A stretch of 64,000 nucleotides of DNA from contig DASPQJ010000041.1 in assembly GCA_035625025.1 (NCBI GenBank), positions 17,672-81,671 on the forward strand, given 5' to 3'. This DNA is from Bog-793 sp035625025. Its GTDB lineage: Bacteria > Actinomycetota > Acidimicrobiia > Acidimicrobiales > Bog-793. Of this stretch, positions 8,462-17,146 are shown one piece after another (position 1 is the first letter of the stretch; each line of letters starts with the position of its first letter). Position numbers and translations under genes: made by a program. The notes under the pieces are model-generated. The model worked only from the letters and a program-made list of their open reading frames with translations. It had not been told where the DNA came from and searched no databases.

Positions 8462-9780
8462 GCGCCCCGGCCCGACTCACCGGCCCCGACGGCGAGCCGA
8501 TCGCGGCCGGCGCCCTCTCCTGGCGCGGGGTGCGCCTCGGTTCCGATCTCCTCGCCCGAGCGCGCCGTCACGCCTTCCGCGCCGGACGGGTGATCGCCCG
8601 CGACGGCCTGGAAGTGCTCTCCTGGGGGGTGGCGGCTCGGATCGAGTTCCCCCGCGGCGCCGGTGAGCCTGCCGCAGCCGAGTGCGCCCACGAGCTTCTC
8701 GCTGCGATACCCGGCGGACCGGACGGCGAGACCGCGATCCGCGGGCCCGTCGCGCTCGGCGCGCTCCCCTTCGACACCTCGGTGCCGGGGTCGCTCGTCA
8801 TCGCCGGGACGACGATCGTCGTCGACGGAGGAACCGGCGCCGCGGTCGCCGTCGGGCCCGGCCCGGGATCCCCCGATCCCTGGGGGAAATCTCCCCGCGA
8901 CTTCGCGGTTCCCGAGAGCGACGACCGCGGGGACGAGGCGGGTCCCGACCGATTCCGCGTCGACTCGGTCCGGCCCCACGACGATTTCCTCGCCCGGGTC
9001 GCGGCGGCGCGCGCCGCGATCCGGGCCGGCGATCTCGCCAAGGTCGTCCTCGTTCGCGAGGTCGCCCTCCGCGCCAACCAGCGCTTCCGCCAGTTCGACC
9101 TCCTCGAACGCCTGCGCGCCCTCCACCCGACCTGTGCCGCCTTCGCGATCGACGGTTTCGTCGGTGCCAGCCCGGAGCTCCTCGTCCGACGGCGCGATCG
9201 CCTGATCGGGTCTCGCCCGCTCGCCGGGACGGTCGCCCGCAGTGGCGATCGGTCCGAGGACGCCCGGGCCGCGGCCGAACTGTTGGCGTCGCCAAAGGAC
9301 CGCCTCGAGCACCGCTACGTCGTCGAAGCCATCATCGCCACCTTCGCCCGCCACGCCGGTGACGTCGCCGTCCCCGAGAAACCGGAGCTTCTCGAGCTCC
9401 GCAACGTCATCCACCTCGCGACGCCGGTGTCGGGGACGTTGCACGCCGTCGGTCCGGACGGGCGCCTCCCGAGCGCGCTCGGCCTCGCCCTCGAGCTCCA
9501 CCCGACGCCCGCCGTCGCCGGCGTACCGCGCGAAGCCGCGCTCGCCTACCTCGACAAGGCCGAAGATCTCGACCGGGGGCGCTTCGCCGGGCCGGTCGGC
9601 TGGTTCGACGCCTCCGGTGACGGTGAATGGTGGATCGGCATCCGCAGCGCGGTCGTCGACGGGGCCCGGGCACGCCTTTTCGCCGGGGCCGGCATCGTCG
9701 CGGCCTCCGACCCGGCGACAGAGCTCGCTGAAACCCAGCTGAAACTCCAGGCGCTTCTCGCCGCGTTCGTGCGCCCCTGA
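8458..9780 (+). CDS. menF: Isochorismate synthase (menaquinone pathway)
   Basis: Converts chorismate to isochorismate, the entry to menaquinone synthesis. The 440-residue protein has the chorismate-binding domain (about 180-440): 'KVVLVREVALRAN', 'GASPELLVRR', 'SRPLAGTVARSG', 'SPKDRLEHRYVVEAI', 'HLATPVSGTL', 'ELHPTPAVAGVPR' and 'FAGAGIVAASDPATELAET'. These mark isochorismate synthase rather than anthranilate synthase. The start is a GTG overlapping the menG stop, so the two menaquinone enzymes are coupled. A siderophore EntC role is possible in principle, but the menG neighbour argues for menaquinone. Confidence 0.9.
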   Translation: MSAPARLTGPDGEPIAAGALSWRGVRLGSDLLARARRHAFRAGRVIARDGLEVLSWGVAARIEFPRGAGEPAAAECAHELLAAIPGGPDGETAIRGPVALGALPFDTSVPGSLVIAGTTIVVDGGTGAAVAVGPGPGSPDPWGKSPRDFAVPESDDRGDEAGPDRFRVDSVRPHDDFLARVAAARAAIRAGDLAKVVLVREVALRANQRFRQFDLLERLRALHPTCAAFAIDGFVGASPELLVRRRDRLIGSRPLAGTVARSGDRSEDARAAAELLASPKDRLEHRYVVEAIIATFARHAGDVAVPEKPELLELRNVIHLATPVSGTLHAVGPDGRLPSALGLALELHPTPAVAGVPREAALAYLDKAEDLDRGRFAGPVGWFDASGDGEWWIGIRSAVVDGARARLFAGAGIVAASDPATELAETQLKLQALLAAFVRP

Positions 9781-9899
9781 CACCGCGCTCCCCCGAACCC
9801 CGGGGCGATGGCGATCCTGCGGTGCTTTGCTATCTCCGTGACTGACCGGTAGCCCCCGGCCAGCGGGTGCGGGAAAACGACCGCCTAAAGGACCGGACC

Positions 9900-10643
9900 G
9901 GGACGCTCGGCGATCTCTGGGCCACGACACCGTGCACCTTCCCGGATCCCGGGTGCTCGAGGTCGATGTGGCGTCGGCGCCCAGACGATCACGCTTGCAC
10001 GAAAAAGCCCCAGAGCCCGGCTCACGTCATTTCGGATCCCCGCGGATTCGCTCGCCCCGGTCGAGCGGCGGGCCAAGTCCCTCGGGCTGACCAACGTGGA
10101 ATTCCGCCGAGCAGACGTCTTCTCCTTGCCGTTCGCTCCTCGGTCGTTCCACCACTCTTTCTTTCTTTCGTCCTCGAGCACCTCTCCCGGCCGGTCGAAG
10201 CCTGGGCCCGCCCCGGCGAGCTCTGCAGTCCGACGGGGCGATCGCGGCGATCGCGGGCGACGACGGGTCGGCGGTCTTCCATCCCGACGACGCCGCCGCG
10301 CACCGGGCGATCCGCGGCCCGATCGACCTGCAGCGCCAGGCCGGCCTGACGCCTTGATCGGGCGACGGGTCGGTCCCTTCTCGTCGGGGCCGGCTTCCGA
10401 GACGTCCGGGGCGACCCTCGGGTCGTCTGCGCCGACGCGAGCCGCCCCGGGCTCGTTGCCGGCTTCACCGGAAAGACGTTCCCCGCGCCAACCGGGGGCG
10501 GGCGCGAGGCGGCCCTCGCGGCGGGTCTTATCGACGACAAGACCTTCGATGCCGGTGTCCGCGCTTTGGACCGGACGGCGGAGAGCGATGGGGTGTCCCT
10601 CGAGACGTTCTTCAAAGGAGTCGGCGAGAAAGGGCGAGCCGAC
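9900..10643 (+). pseudogene. Relic of a class I SAM-dependent methyltransferase
   Basis: No single frame is coding, but a methyltransferase can be followed by switching frames. 'LPGSRVLEVDVA' (motif I) is followed by 'GAQTITLARKSP', then 'AKSLGLTNVEFRRADVFSLPF', 'FVLEHLSRPVEAW', 'GAIAAIAGDDGSAVFHPDD', 'AAAHRAIRGPIDLQRQAG', 'LLVGAGFRDVRGDPRVVCAD', 'RPGLVAGFTGKTF', 'REAALAAGLIDDKTFDAGVRAL' and 'ETFFKGVGEKGRAD'. I count at least five frame changes and one in-frame stop. The order and spacing match a UbiE/Methyltransf_11-type enzyme of about 250-270 residues. It lies just behind menF and is an old, unexpressed copy. Its substrate cannot be told. Confidence 0.75.
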
Positions 10644-10887
10644 ATCCGCCCGCCGGCGTCGCCGACCGCGACGAACGCAATGCCGGGCCCGAATGGCACA
10701 GCCCGACGCGGTGGTCTTGTCCGGGAGCCTTCACCGGGCCAAAACGTCGGTCGGACCGTCGCCGACAAGGATCCCCCTTTGTGGTCGACAGCGCCGCCGG
10801 GAGATCACATCCGAGTCGATCGAGGAGTGCCCCGACGCGACGTTGCCCGAGGTCGAACGCCTTCCGCCAAAGAGCCGGCGACTTCGC

Positions 10888-11256
10888 CTACTCGGGGATC
10901 TGCGTCGACAGGCAGAACGGGTGACCGGCGGGATCGAGCAGCACCCGCCAGCGCTCCGGCGCGGGCTGCACCGTGGCGCGACGCGCCCCAAGCCGGATCG
11001 CTTCGGCTTCGGCTTCGTCGAGGTCGCCGACCGCCAGATCGAGGTGCATCTGCTTGGGGAAGGCGCCTTCGGGCCACGTCGGCGGGACGTAGTTGGCGAC
11101 GCGGACCGTGGACAACCAGCCGCGGTCGGTCCGCACCGCGACGAACTCGTCGCTCGTGTACGCGACTTCGCCCCCGAGCAACGCGGCCCAGAATTCCCCC
11201 AGGGGACCGGGGTCCGTGCAGTCCAGCGAGACCGATCCCAGTCGAGCCACGGCCAT
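10888..11256 (-). CDS. VOC (glyoxalase/bleomycin-resistance fold) family protein
   Basis: A 122-residue single VOC module: 'SVSLDCTDPGPLGEFWAALLGG' at the N-terminus, 'MHLDLAVGDLDEAEAEAIRLGA' in the middle, 'RVLLDPAGHPFCLSTQ' at the end. This layout matches the Glyoxalase_6-like subgroup common in actinobacteria, whose substrates are mostly unknown. The metal-ligand positions are not obvious. It stands alone between two decayed stretches. The start is ATG at 11256; the context is divergent from an unknown gene about 385 bp away. Confidence 0.8.
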   Translation of the reverse strand: MAVARLGSVSLDCTDPGPLGEFWAALLGGEVAYTSDEFVAVRTDRGWLSTVRVANYVPPTWPEGAFPKQMHLDLAVGDLDEAEAEAIRLGARRATVQPAPERWRVLLDPAGHPFCLSTQIPE

Positions 11257-11640
11257 GTCCCGATGGTACCGGCGACGACGGCGTCTTGCGCGGGGCCTTT
11301 CGGGCTCGATCTCCCCGGCAAACTCGGCGACGCTTGTGACCGGCGTTCGGGAACGGACACGGGAGATGCCGAGCGGAAGACGCTGACGCGGCGCCCCGAG
11401 GCGTGACGACGGCTACTCGCGGGGGCGGTGACAAGCGACGATTGGCCCAGTGCCGGCACCCGCCGGCCGCCCGTCGTGGCACCGTGCAGGGACCGCTGCA
11501 GAGTGTCGGCATTGGATGAGCAACCCGCCGCTCCCCGCGACTTGGCACGCTTCCCAAGGAAAACGGCTAGAGGCGGCGCGGGTCCCCCGGGGGCGGGACC
11601 GGACGTTCGCTTCGTCCGGGATATCTGCGAAGCTGCTCCG
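11257..11640. other. 384-bp non-coding stretch
   Basis: Between the divergent VOC gene and the next unknown gene. Frames are short and have no family resemblance. I see no clear promoter, hairpin or RNA gene here. Confidence 0.5.
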
Positions 11641-12135
11641 GTGACTGGGAGAAGGCGGCGCCTGGAGAGGTTCGAGTTCGTACCCGACGACTCGGCGATG
11701 GTCGTGGCCTGCATGACCCAGCTGGCCGCGGCCCGGAACGGCTGGATCAACCTGTTGCCCGGGATCGTCGACGACGAAGAGGGTCCGTCGATGCCGACCG
11801 GCCTTACCGCCCTCTTCGGCGCCGGAAACCCCGGGGTCACGATGTGCACGTGGGTCCCGGCCGGTTCAGACCGCCGCGGACGTGACCCGACGAGGCTCGG
11901 CATCATGCACGCCTGTGGCCGGGGCGCCAGCGACCGATTGCGCGCCCGGGACATTGCGATCCCGGAGGGCTGGTTCGTCGAGCAGAACCACCCCCGACGC
12001 GGGCTGGTCATCCGCGTGCCGCCGGGTGAGCCCCACGAGGTGGTGCTCGACTGGACGCTGCGGGCCGGGAGAGCGCTGTGCAACGTGCGCCTCACCGGGA
12101 CGTGGGAAGCGGAGGTCCACTTTCCGCCCGGCTAG
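11641..12135 (+). CDS. Conserved-looking cytosolic protein of unknown function
   Basis: A 164-residue product from GTG 11641. Its frame is open further upstream to 11428, but that part is low-complexity and reads like spacer. Recognisable stretches are 'MVVACMTQLAAARNGWINLLPG' (split here as 'ACMTQLAAARNG' and 'WINLLPG') and 'PEGWFVEQNHPRRGLVI', then a beta-rich end ('VVLDWTLRAGRALCNVRLTG'). No signal peptide or membrane segment. I do not recognise the family. Composition and codon use look genuine. It is followed after about 210 bp by a secreted protein gene. Confidence 0.6.
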   Translation: MTGRRRRLERFEFVPDDSAMVVACMTQLAAARNGWINLLPGIVDDEEGPSMPTGLTALFGAGNPGVTMCTWVPAGSDRRGRDPTRLGIMHACGRGASDRLRARDIAIPEGWFVEQNHPRRGLVIRVPPGEPHEVVLDWTLRAGRALCNVRLTGTWEAEVHFPPG

Positions 12136-12347
12136 CGAGCTCCGCCCGCCGGACCGGGGAGCCGTCCCCCCGGCTGAGGCCCGGCGTTTCACGGTCGGGG
12201 CGAACGAGTCCGAGCGGCCCCGGGCGACGGCGGCTCGCCGGTGAGACCGCGTGGCAAGACGCTTCTCCCGGCGCCGATTTCGAACCTTTTCATCCCGCCG
12301 AGCGTCTATAGGGCACGAGATTCGCGCCCGACCAGGAGGCCAAGTCT

Positions 12348-12887
12348 GTGAGATCGCGCCCGCCACGTCTTCGGTATCGCTCGGGCCTTGCTCTCGTGGC
12401 GCTCATCGCCGGGGCGATGCTCCTCGCCGCGGGAGGGAGCGCCGACGCCACCGCCCGCCCGGCCATTTCGCCGGCTTCGTCGGCGCGCGGTCCTTCGCTC
12501 TGCGATTCGATCGCCCAACTCGATCGCCTCGTCGTGCGGCGCACCGACGCCTTCCCGAAGAACCTCCGCCTCTTCACCTTCGCCGACTCCGTCACCGTCG
12601 GCCAGGCCGCGGCGGTCCGCGCCGTGGCGAAGGCACTCTGCGCGCTGCCGAAGATGCCGGTCGGCGCGATGCTCTGTCCGGCCGATTTCGGGATCACCTA
12701 CGAGCTCGCGTTCTTCGCGCCCGGCCGGGCGTTCCCGACGGTCGGCGTCGGGGCGACGGGATGCCAGGCGGTCCACGGTCTCGGCCCGGCCCGCTGGGTC
12801 CGGTCTTCCGGGTTCTGGAAGGTCCTCGGCCGTGCCATGGGACTCGCCCACCCCGACGACACGACGTTCGCCGGCCGGTCCTTCTGA
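12348..12887 (+). CDS. Secreted protein of unknown function
   Basis: A 179-residue protein with a clear signal peptide: basic 'MRSRPPRLRYRS', hydrophobic 'GLALVALIAGAMLLAAGG', and cleavage likely after 'ADA'. The mature part has four Cys ('LCDSIAQL', 'KALCALP', 'AMLCPADF', 'GATGCQAVHG'), which could form two disulfides. The GTG start at 12348 is supported by a strong AGGAGG at 12334-12339, 8 nt upstream, one of the few classical ribosome binding sites here. No family recognised. The mature region keeps an alternation of Leu and Arg-Asp like a small helical domain. Confidence 0.75.
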   Translation: MRSRPPRLRYRSGLALVALIAGAMLLAAGGSADATARPAISPASSARGPSLCDSIAQLDRLVVRRTDAFPKNLRLFTFADSVTVGQAAAVRAVAKALCALPKMPVGAMLCPADFGITYELAFFAPGRAFPTVGVGATGCQAVHGLGPARWVRSSGFWKVLGRAMGLAHPDDTTFAGRSF

Positions 12888-12918
12888 CGCCGTGACGGAC
12901 TGACCGCGCCCTTCCGCC

Positions 12919-13944
12919 TCAGCGCGTCGAGAAGCGCAACACGATCTCGTCGTGGGTACGCCGGGGCGGTCCTTCCCGCCCGCATTCGACCGGGCCCTCG
13001 GCGGCGGCCGCGACGACCGACGGCCAAAAGCGCGACGCCTCCTCGTTCGCCACGTCGTAGGCGACCTCCCAACGGCCGGGGCGCCGCGTAAAGAGCATCG
13101 CCGCCGCGCGCCGGCCGACCCCGACACGGCGATGGGCCCGCAGGACGAAGGACCGGGCGACTTCGCTCGCCCCGTCGGGCCGCGATCGAGCCAGGACGAA
13201 CCCCGCGAGCCCCCCGGCGTGACGGATCAACCACGCCGCCCGGTCGGGCTCTTCGAAGTGCCGGTCCACGCAGCGGTGGACCGCGGTACCGTCCGTGCCG
13301 AACTCATCAGGACGGATCGCCGAGAAGTCGTACCGGTCGAGCTGGAGGAGCCTTCCCAGCTCGGCCCTGTCCTTCTCGGCGACCTTGTCGAGAACGACCT
13401 CGCCCAGGTCCTTGGGCCAACCTGCCGACGCGGGAGCGGCGTTCCCCTCGCCGGTGAGCTCGCGAGCGAGCTCGATCTCGTCGTGGAGCGCGATGCCGTC
13501 GAGGCCGACCTCGGGAATGCCGGGTTTCAGGGCCCGCGCCCTGTCGACCGCGCCGACGTGGACGGCGACGAGCCGGAACCCGCGTCGCTGATAAAAACGC
13601 AGGGCCGCACCGTTGTCGTTCGTCGTCACCAGCGTGACCCGGTGGCAGTGACGCCCTCTCGCCAACTCCTCCACCGCGGCGAGAAGGCCCGTGCCGACGC
13701 CGACCGACGGGCGGAGGGCGTCGAGGGTCACGACCTCGATCTGGCGATCGGATTCCCGGAAGGTCACGAGACCCACCCGTTCTCCGTCGACCTCGGCGAC
13801 GAAGCCCGGGAGTCGGGCCGCGTCGAACAACTGGCCGCGAGTGACGATGCTCGCCGCACCCCACCGTGCGACGAGCACTTCCTCCACCCAGGCCCGGTCC
13901 GCATCCTGCAGATCGTGCACGTCGGCACGCGGAGCCCGCCTCAC
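12919..13944 (-). CDS. Double GNAT N-acetyltransferase
   Basis: A 341-residue fusion of two GNAT modules. The N-terminal one (about 1-165) is complete: 'GFVAEVDGERVGLVTFRESD', 'VTLDALRPSVGVGTGLLAAV' (acetyl-CoA loop region) and 'VTTNDNGAALRFYQRRGFR'. The C-terminal one (about 195-341) resembles the stand-alone predicted acetyltransferases that begin 'LGRLLQLDRYDFS', and continues 'LAGFVLARSRP' and 'RRVGVGRRAAAMLFTRRPGRW'. In many bacteria these are separate genes. The substrate is unknown. The start is GTG. It is upstream-divergent of nothing, and tail to tail with the secreted protein gene. Confidence 0.8.
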   Translation of the reverse strand: MRRAPRADVHDLQDADRAWVEEVLVARWGAASIVTRGQLFDAARLPGFVAEVDGERVGLVTFRESDRQIEVVTLDALRPSVGVGTGLLAAVEELARGRHCHRVTLVTTNDNGAALRFYQRRGFRLVAVHVGAVDRARALKPGIPEVGLDGIALHDEIELARELTGEGNAAPASAGWPKDLGEVVLDKVAEKDRAELGRLLQLDRYDFSAIRPDEFGTDGTAVHRCVDRHFEEPDRAAWLIRHAGGLAGFVLARSRPDGASEVARSFVLRAHRRVGVGRRAAAMLFTRRPGRWEVAYDVANEEASRFWPSVVAAAAEGPVECGREGPPRRTHDEIVLRFSTR

Positions 13945-14020
13945 GAAAGCGCCTCTTTTCGCCCCAGGGCGGTCCTCGGGCCCCGGACGGAGCTGTCGCC
14001 CCCGCCCGGCGGACCGCAGA

Positions 14021-14779
14021 TCACGGGTTCGGCGCGACCCCGGTGCGCACGACCGAACTGTGCCAGGACGGCCAGACCAGCCGGCGCAGGCCCCACCAAG
14101 TCACGAGCACGAACGCCTCGACGACGGTGAAGGTCGACATCTTCGAGGACCCGGCGACACGGTCGACGAAGTGGATCGGCACTTCGACGACCCCGGTCCC
14201 GGCATGGCGGGCGAGCATCGTCATCTCGACCTGGAAGCCGTAACTGTCGGCGTGCACGCGGTCGAGGTCGACCCGACGCAACTGTGTCGCCGAATAGACG
14301 CGGAACCCCGCCGTCGAGTCCTCGACGCCGAGCCCGAGGAGCACCTTGGCGTAGATGTTTCCGAGACGCGAGATGAGGCGGCGCGAGAACGACCAGTTCG
14401 GGATGGAGCCGCCGGGGACGTAGCGCGAGCCGATGACGAGACCGACACCGTCGTCGAGCGCCGCGAGGAGCTCGGGGAGCGCGCGGGGGTCGTGCGAGAA
14501 ATCCGAGTCCATCTCGACGAAGGCTTCGTAACCGCGCTCCAATCCCCAGCGGAATCCGTCGCGATAGGCGGGACCGAGCCCCTTCTTCGCCGGTCGTCGC
14601 AGCACCTCGATTCCGCCGAGGTCCGCCCCGACCTTCTCGGCGATCTCGGCGGTCCCGTCCGGGCTCGAGTCGTCAACGACGAGGATCGTGGCCTGCGCGA
14701 CGACTTCGCGCACCGTGCGGAGCATCGCCTCGATGTTCTCGCGCTCGTTGTACGTCGGGAGGACGACGAGCACGCGCAC
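14021..14779 (-). CDS. Polyprenol-phosphate mannosyltransferase (GT2)
   Basis: Transfers mannose from GDP-mannose to polyprenyl phosphate, giving the lipid-linked donor for mannosylated lipids and proteins at the membrane. The 252-residue protein has the GT2 fold: 'LVVLPTYNERENIEAML', 'VVDDSSPDGTAEIA', 'MDSDFSHDPRALPELL' (DxD), 'VIGSRYVPGG', 'WSFSRRLISRLGN' and 'DSTAGFRVY'. It lacks the extra transmembrane domains of the long Dpm/Ppm1 fusions. The GTG start is 6 nt after TAGGGT, so it is probably leaderless. It corresponds to Ppm1/DPMS of actinobacteria. Confidence 0.88.
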   Translation of the reverse strand: MRVLVVLPTYNERENIEAMLRTVREVVAQATILVVDDSSPDGTAEIAEKVGADLGGIEVLRRPAKKGLGPAYRDGFRWGLERGYEAFVEMDSDFSHDPRALPELLAALDDGVGLVIGSRYVPGGSIPNWSFSRRLISRLGNIYAKVLLGLGVEDSTAGFRVYSATQLRRVDLDRVHADSYGFQVEMTMLARHAGTGVVEVPIHFVDRVAGSSKMSTFTVVEAFVLVTWWGLRRLVWPSWHSSVVRTGVAPNP

Positions 14780-14785
14780 GGCAAG

Positions 14786-14791
14786 ACCCTA
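14786..14791 (-). promoter_or_regulatory. Leaderless -10 of the mannosyltransferase gene
   Basis: TAGGGT on the minus strand, 6 nt before the GTG at 14779, matches TAnnnT. No ribosome binding site fits in the gap. Confidence 0.5.
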
Positions 14792-15860
14792 CCCTTCGAC
14801 GGCCTCCCCGCTTTGCCGCGCCGGAGCGCGCCGCCGCTCGGCGAGGAGCTCGCGCCCCGCGACCGGAAGCGATCCGGCCGCCGGGACGGCGGGGATCGCG
14901 CCGGCGACCGCACCGAAGGTCGCGCCGACGATCTTTTCGGCCTCGACGCCGACGAGCACCGCGAGGAGCACCGCGCGCGGCGGGAGCCGGACCGCGCCCG
15001 AGACGATGGGGGGGCAGAGGGCGTCGTTCTCGACCTGCCGCTAGACGAGCAAGACGACGATCGTCACGATCCCCGCGACGATGGAGCGCCAGAACGCCAC
15101 CTTGACGGTCCGCACCCCGGCGGATAGTCCCCCGACGAGCGGCAGGAACTCGCCGACCCCGACCCAGACGGCGCGGCGGGGCGCGAAGGGCACGCCGGTC
15201 GCCCCGAGGGTCGCGAACACGACGAGCCCGCCGAGCACGGAGGTGACGAGAACGCCGATCACAAACCCGGTCACCTCGCGGCCACCGCCGCGGTCACCCG
15301 CCGGTCCCGGGCCGGGGGCTCCGCGGTCATGAGGTGGATACGCCCTCGTCGCTGGCGGGCCCCTCGAGGAGCGCGAAGGACGGAAGGAAAGCGATCGTCA
15401 CGAGACCGACGATGCCCGACAGGACGGTCCTGCCGACGGCGAGGGCCGGCTTGGAGAGCTGGGCGGTCGCGCTCTCGAGGTTGGGGACGTGGCGGCGTGC
15501 CAGCTTTCGGGATGGAAGCGCGTGCTGAGGGGGCCGACCGCTCCCCGGCCGTGCTGGGCGGCGGGCCCCAGCCGGGGCGGGTCGGGCACGAAGCGGGTCA
15601 CCGACGAGACGAGCGGGGGGAAGAGCAGGTGGCCGAGGACCGACGCCAGAACGACGAGGACCCGTAGACGATGAAGATCGCCCTGACGCGCCCGAACCCC
15701 GGCGCCAGAGGATCCGGACGAAGGGGTTGAAGAGACCGCCCTAGATAGAGACGAAGATCAGAACAATCGTCGCCCGCCGCCGCCCGGCGAGAAGAGCGGT
15801 GACGAGAACTCCGAGACCAGGCAGACGAAGACCGCGCCCCCCAGGACGAGCCACTCCGTG
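14789..15860 (-). pseudogene. Relic of an AI-2E family (UPF0118/PerM) transporter
   Basis: Pieces in different frames reconstruct an AI-2E transporter in the correct order. Near 15840: 'WLVLGGAVFVCLV'. Then 'NPFVRILWRRG', 'VTRFVPDPPRLG', 'AAQHGRGAVGPLSTRFHPESW' (cut to 'QHGRGAVGPLSTRFH'), 'VPNLESATAQLSKPALAVG', 'SGIVGLVTIAFLPSFALLEGP', 'EVTGFVIGVLVTSVLGGLVV', 'GEFLPLVGGLSAGVRTVKVAF' and 'AGIVTIVVLLV'. Next comes an in-frame TAG at 15041-15043 where the family has Tyr, then 'RQVENDALCPPIVSGAV' and 'VLLAVLVGVEAEKIVGAT' in the same frame. There are at least three frameshifts plus this nonsense codon, so the gene is dead. It lies directly upstream of the mannosyltransferase. Confidence 0.8.
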
Positions 15861-15931
15861 GCGCAGTTGGGGCCGTGATCGCGGCATCCCGCGCGCCCCG
15901 CGCGCGTCCGGCCGACCGGCTTCGGGGCCTC

Positions 15932-15970
15932 GTTTCCGGACCCCGGTCAAGCTGACCGGGGTCCGGAAAC
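15932..15970. repeat. Perfect 18-bp inverted repeat with 3-nt spacer
   Basis: Arms at 15932-15949 (GTTTCCGGACCCCGGTCA) and 15953-15970 are exact reverse complements around the spacer AGC. There is no T-run on either side, so it is not a classical intrinsic terminator. It lies between the 5' end of the AI-2E relic and the flippase-like gene, about 70 bp before the latter's start. It could be a hairpin repeat, an operator or a stable RNA hairpin in a leader. Confidence 0.75.
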
Positions 15971-16039
15971 CGTGCATTTCCGCTCGTCGCGGCGGGCGGC
16001 GATTGACGGCTGGCATCGCCGACGTGGAAGCATGGTCCG

Positions 16040-17143
16040 GTGCCTGACGAGGCCAAGACCTCCCTGCGGTCCCGCTGGCGGGCGATCGTGCCGGCGCCGC
16101 TACGCCACGGGATCCTCATCTTCCTGGTCGTCATCGTCGTCGAGTACCTCGTCGTGCCGGAGCTCATCGGCGCGAGCCGGAACATCCACTACCTCGAGAG
16201 GCTGAACGTCGGCTGGCTCGTCGCGGGCGTCGGGTTCGAGGCGTTCTCGCTTTTCGCCTACGCCCTTCTGACGTGGACCGTGCTGCCCGGGCACCGCCCG
16301 CGCGTCTCGCGCGTGTTCCGGATCGACCTGGCGACGACCGCGGTCGCCCACACTGTCCCCGGGGGGTCGGCGGCCTCGGCGGGGCTCGGTTATCGCCTTC
16401 TGACCGGGGAGGGGGTCAGCGGCACGGACGCGGGCTTCACGATGGCGACCCAGGGGATCGGCTCGGCGGTCGTGCTCAACGTGATGCTCTGGCTCGCCCT
16501 GGTGATCTCGATCCCGATCGCCGGGTTCCACACCATCTACGTCGTCGTCGCCCTCCTCGGCATGATCGCCCTCGGGTTCTTCGCCGTCCTCATCTACTTC
16601 CTCACCCGGGGCGAAGATCCCGCGATACGCCTCGTGCGGCGCGTCGGGGTGGCGATCCCCCGGGTCCGACCGGACCGTTTCGAGGCGACCTTCCGTCACA
16701 TCGCCGAATCGCTGCGGACGCTGACGACGAACCGCGACCGGCTGCGCGCCGCGCTCGGCTGGGCGGCAACGAACTGGCTGCTCGATGCCGCCGCCTTGTG
16801 GTCGTTCCTCGCCGCGCTCGGCCGCTACGTCAACCCGATCGAACTCTTCGCCGCCTACGGCATCGCCAACGTGCTCGCCGCCATCCCGATCACCCCCGGC
16901 GGCCTCGGCTTCGTCGAGGCCTCGCTCCCGCTCCTGCTGGCGAGCTTCGGCGTGACGAAGAACGTCGCGCTCCTCAGCGTCCTCGGCTGGCGGATCGTCA
17001 ACTTCTGGCTGCCGATCCCCGTCGGGGCCGTCTCCTACCTGTCGCTGAAGCTCCACCGCGGCGAGGGATGGCGCGCCAGCAGGCGGGCGCTCGCCGAGCT
17101 CACCGTCCGGCTGCCCCCGCCGGAGCCCCCGCCGGCGACGTAG
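16040..17143 (+). CDS. Flippase-like integral membrane protein (UPF0104/LPG-synthase TM domain)
   Basis: A 367-residue polytopic protein with about eight hydrophobic segments between residues 22 and 335. The pattern 'TAVAHTVPGGSAASAGLGYRL', 'ALGWAATNWLLDAAALWSFL', 'GIANVLAAIPITPGGLGFVE' and 'VLGWRIVNFWLPIPVGAV' is typical of the lysylphosphatidylglycerol-synthase transmembrane family without the catalytic domain. Members act in lipid or polyprenol-linked transport, and the substrate is unknown here. The GTG start has AAGCAT 6 nt upstream, possibly a weak leaderless -10. It ends 3 bp from the convergent ppx. Confidence 0.85.
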   Translation: MPDEAKTSLRSRWRAIVPAPLRHGILIFLVVIVVEYLVVPELIGASRNIHYLERLNVGWLVAGVGFEAFSLFAYALLTWTVLPGHRPRVSRVFRIDLATTAVAHTVPGGSAASAGLGYRLLTGEGVSGTDAGFTMATQGIGSAVVLNVMLWLALVISIPIAGFHTIYVVVALLGMIALGFFAVLIYFLTRGEDPAIRLVRRVGVAIPRVRPDRFEATFRHIAESLRTLTTNRDRLRAALGWAATNWLLDAAALWSFLAALGRYVNPIELFAAYGIANVLAAIPITPGGLGFVEASLPLLLASFGVTKNVALLSVLGWRIVNFWLPIPVGAVSYLSLKLHRGEGWRASRRALAELTVRLPPPEPPPAT

Positions 17144-17146
17144 GGC

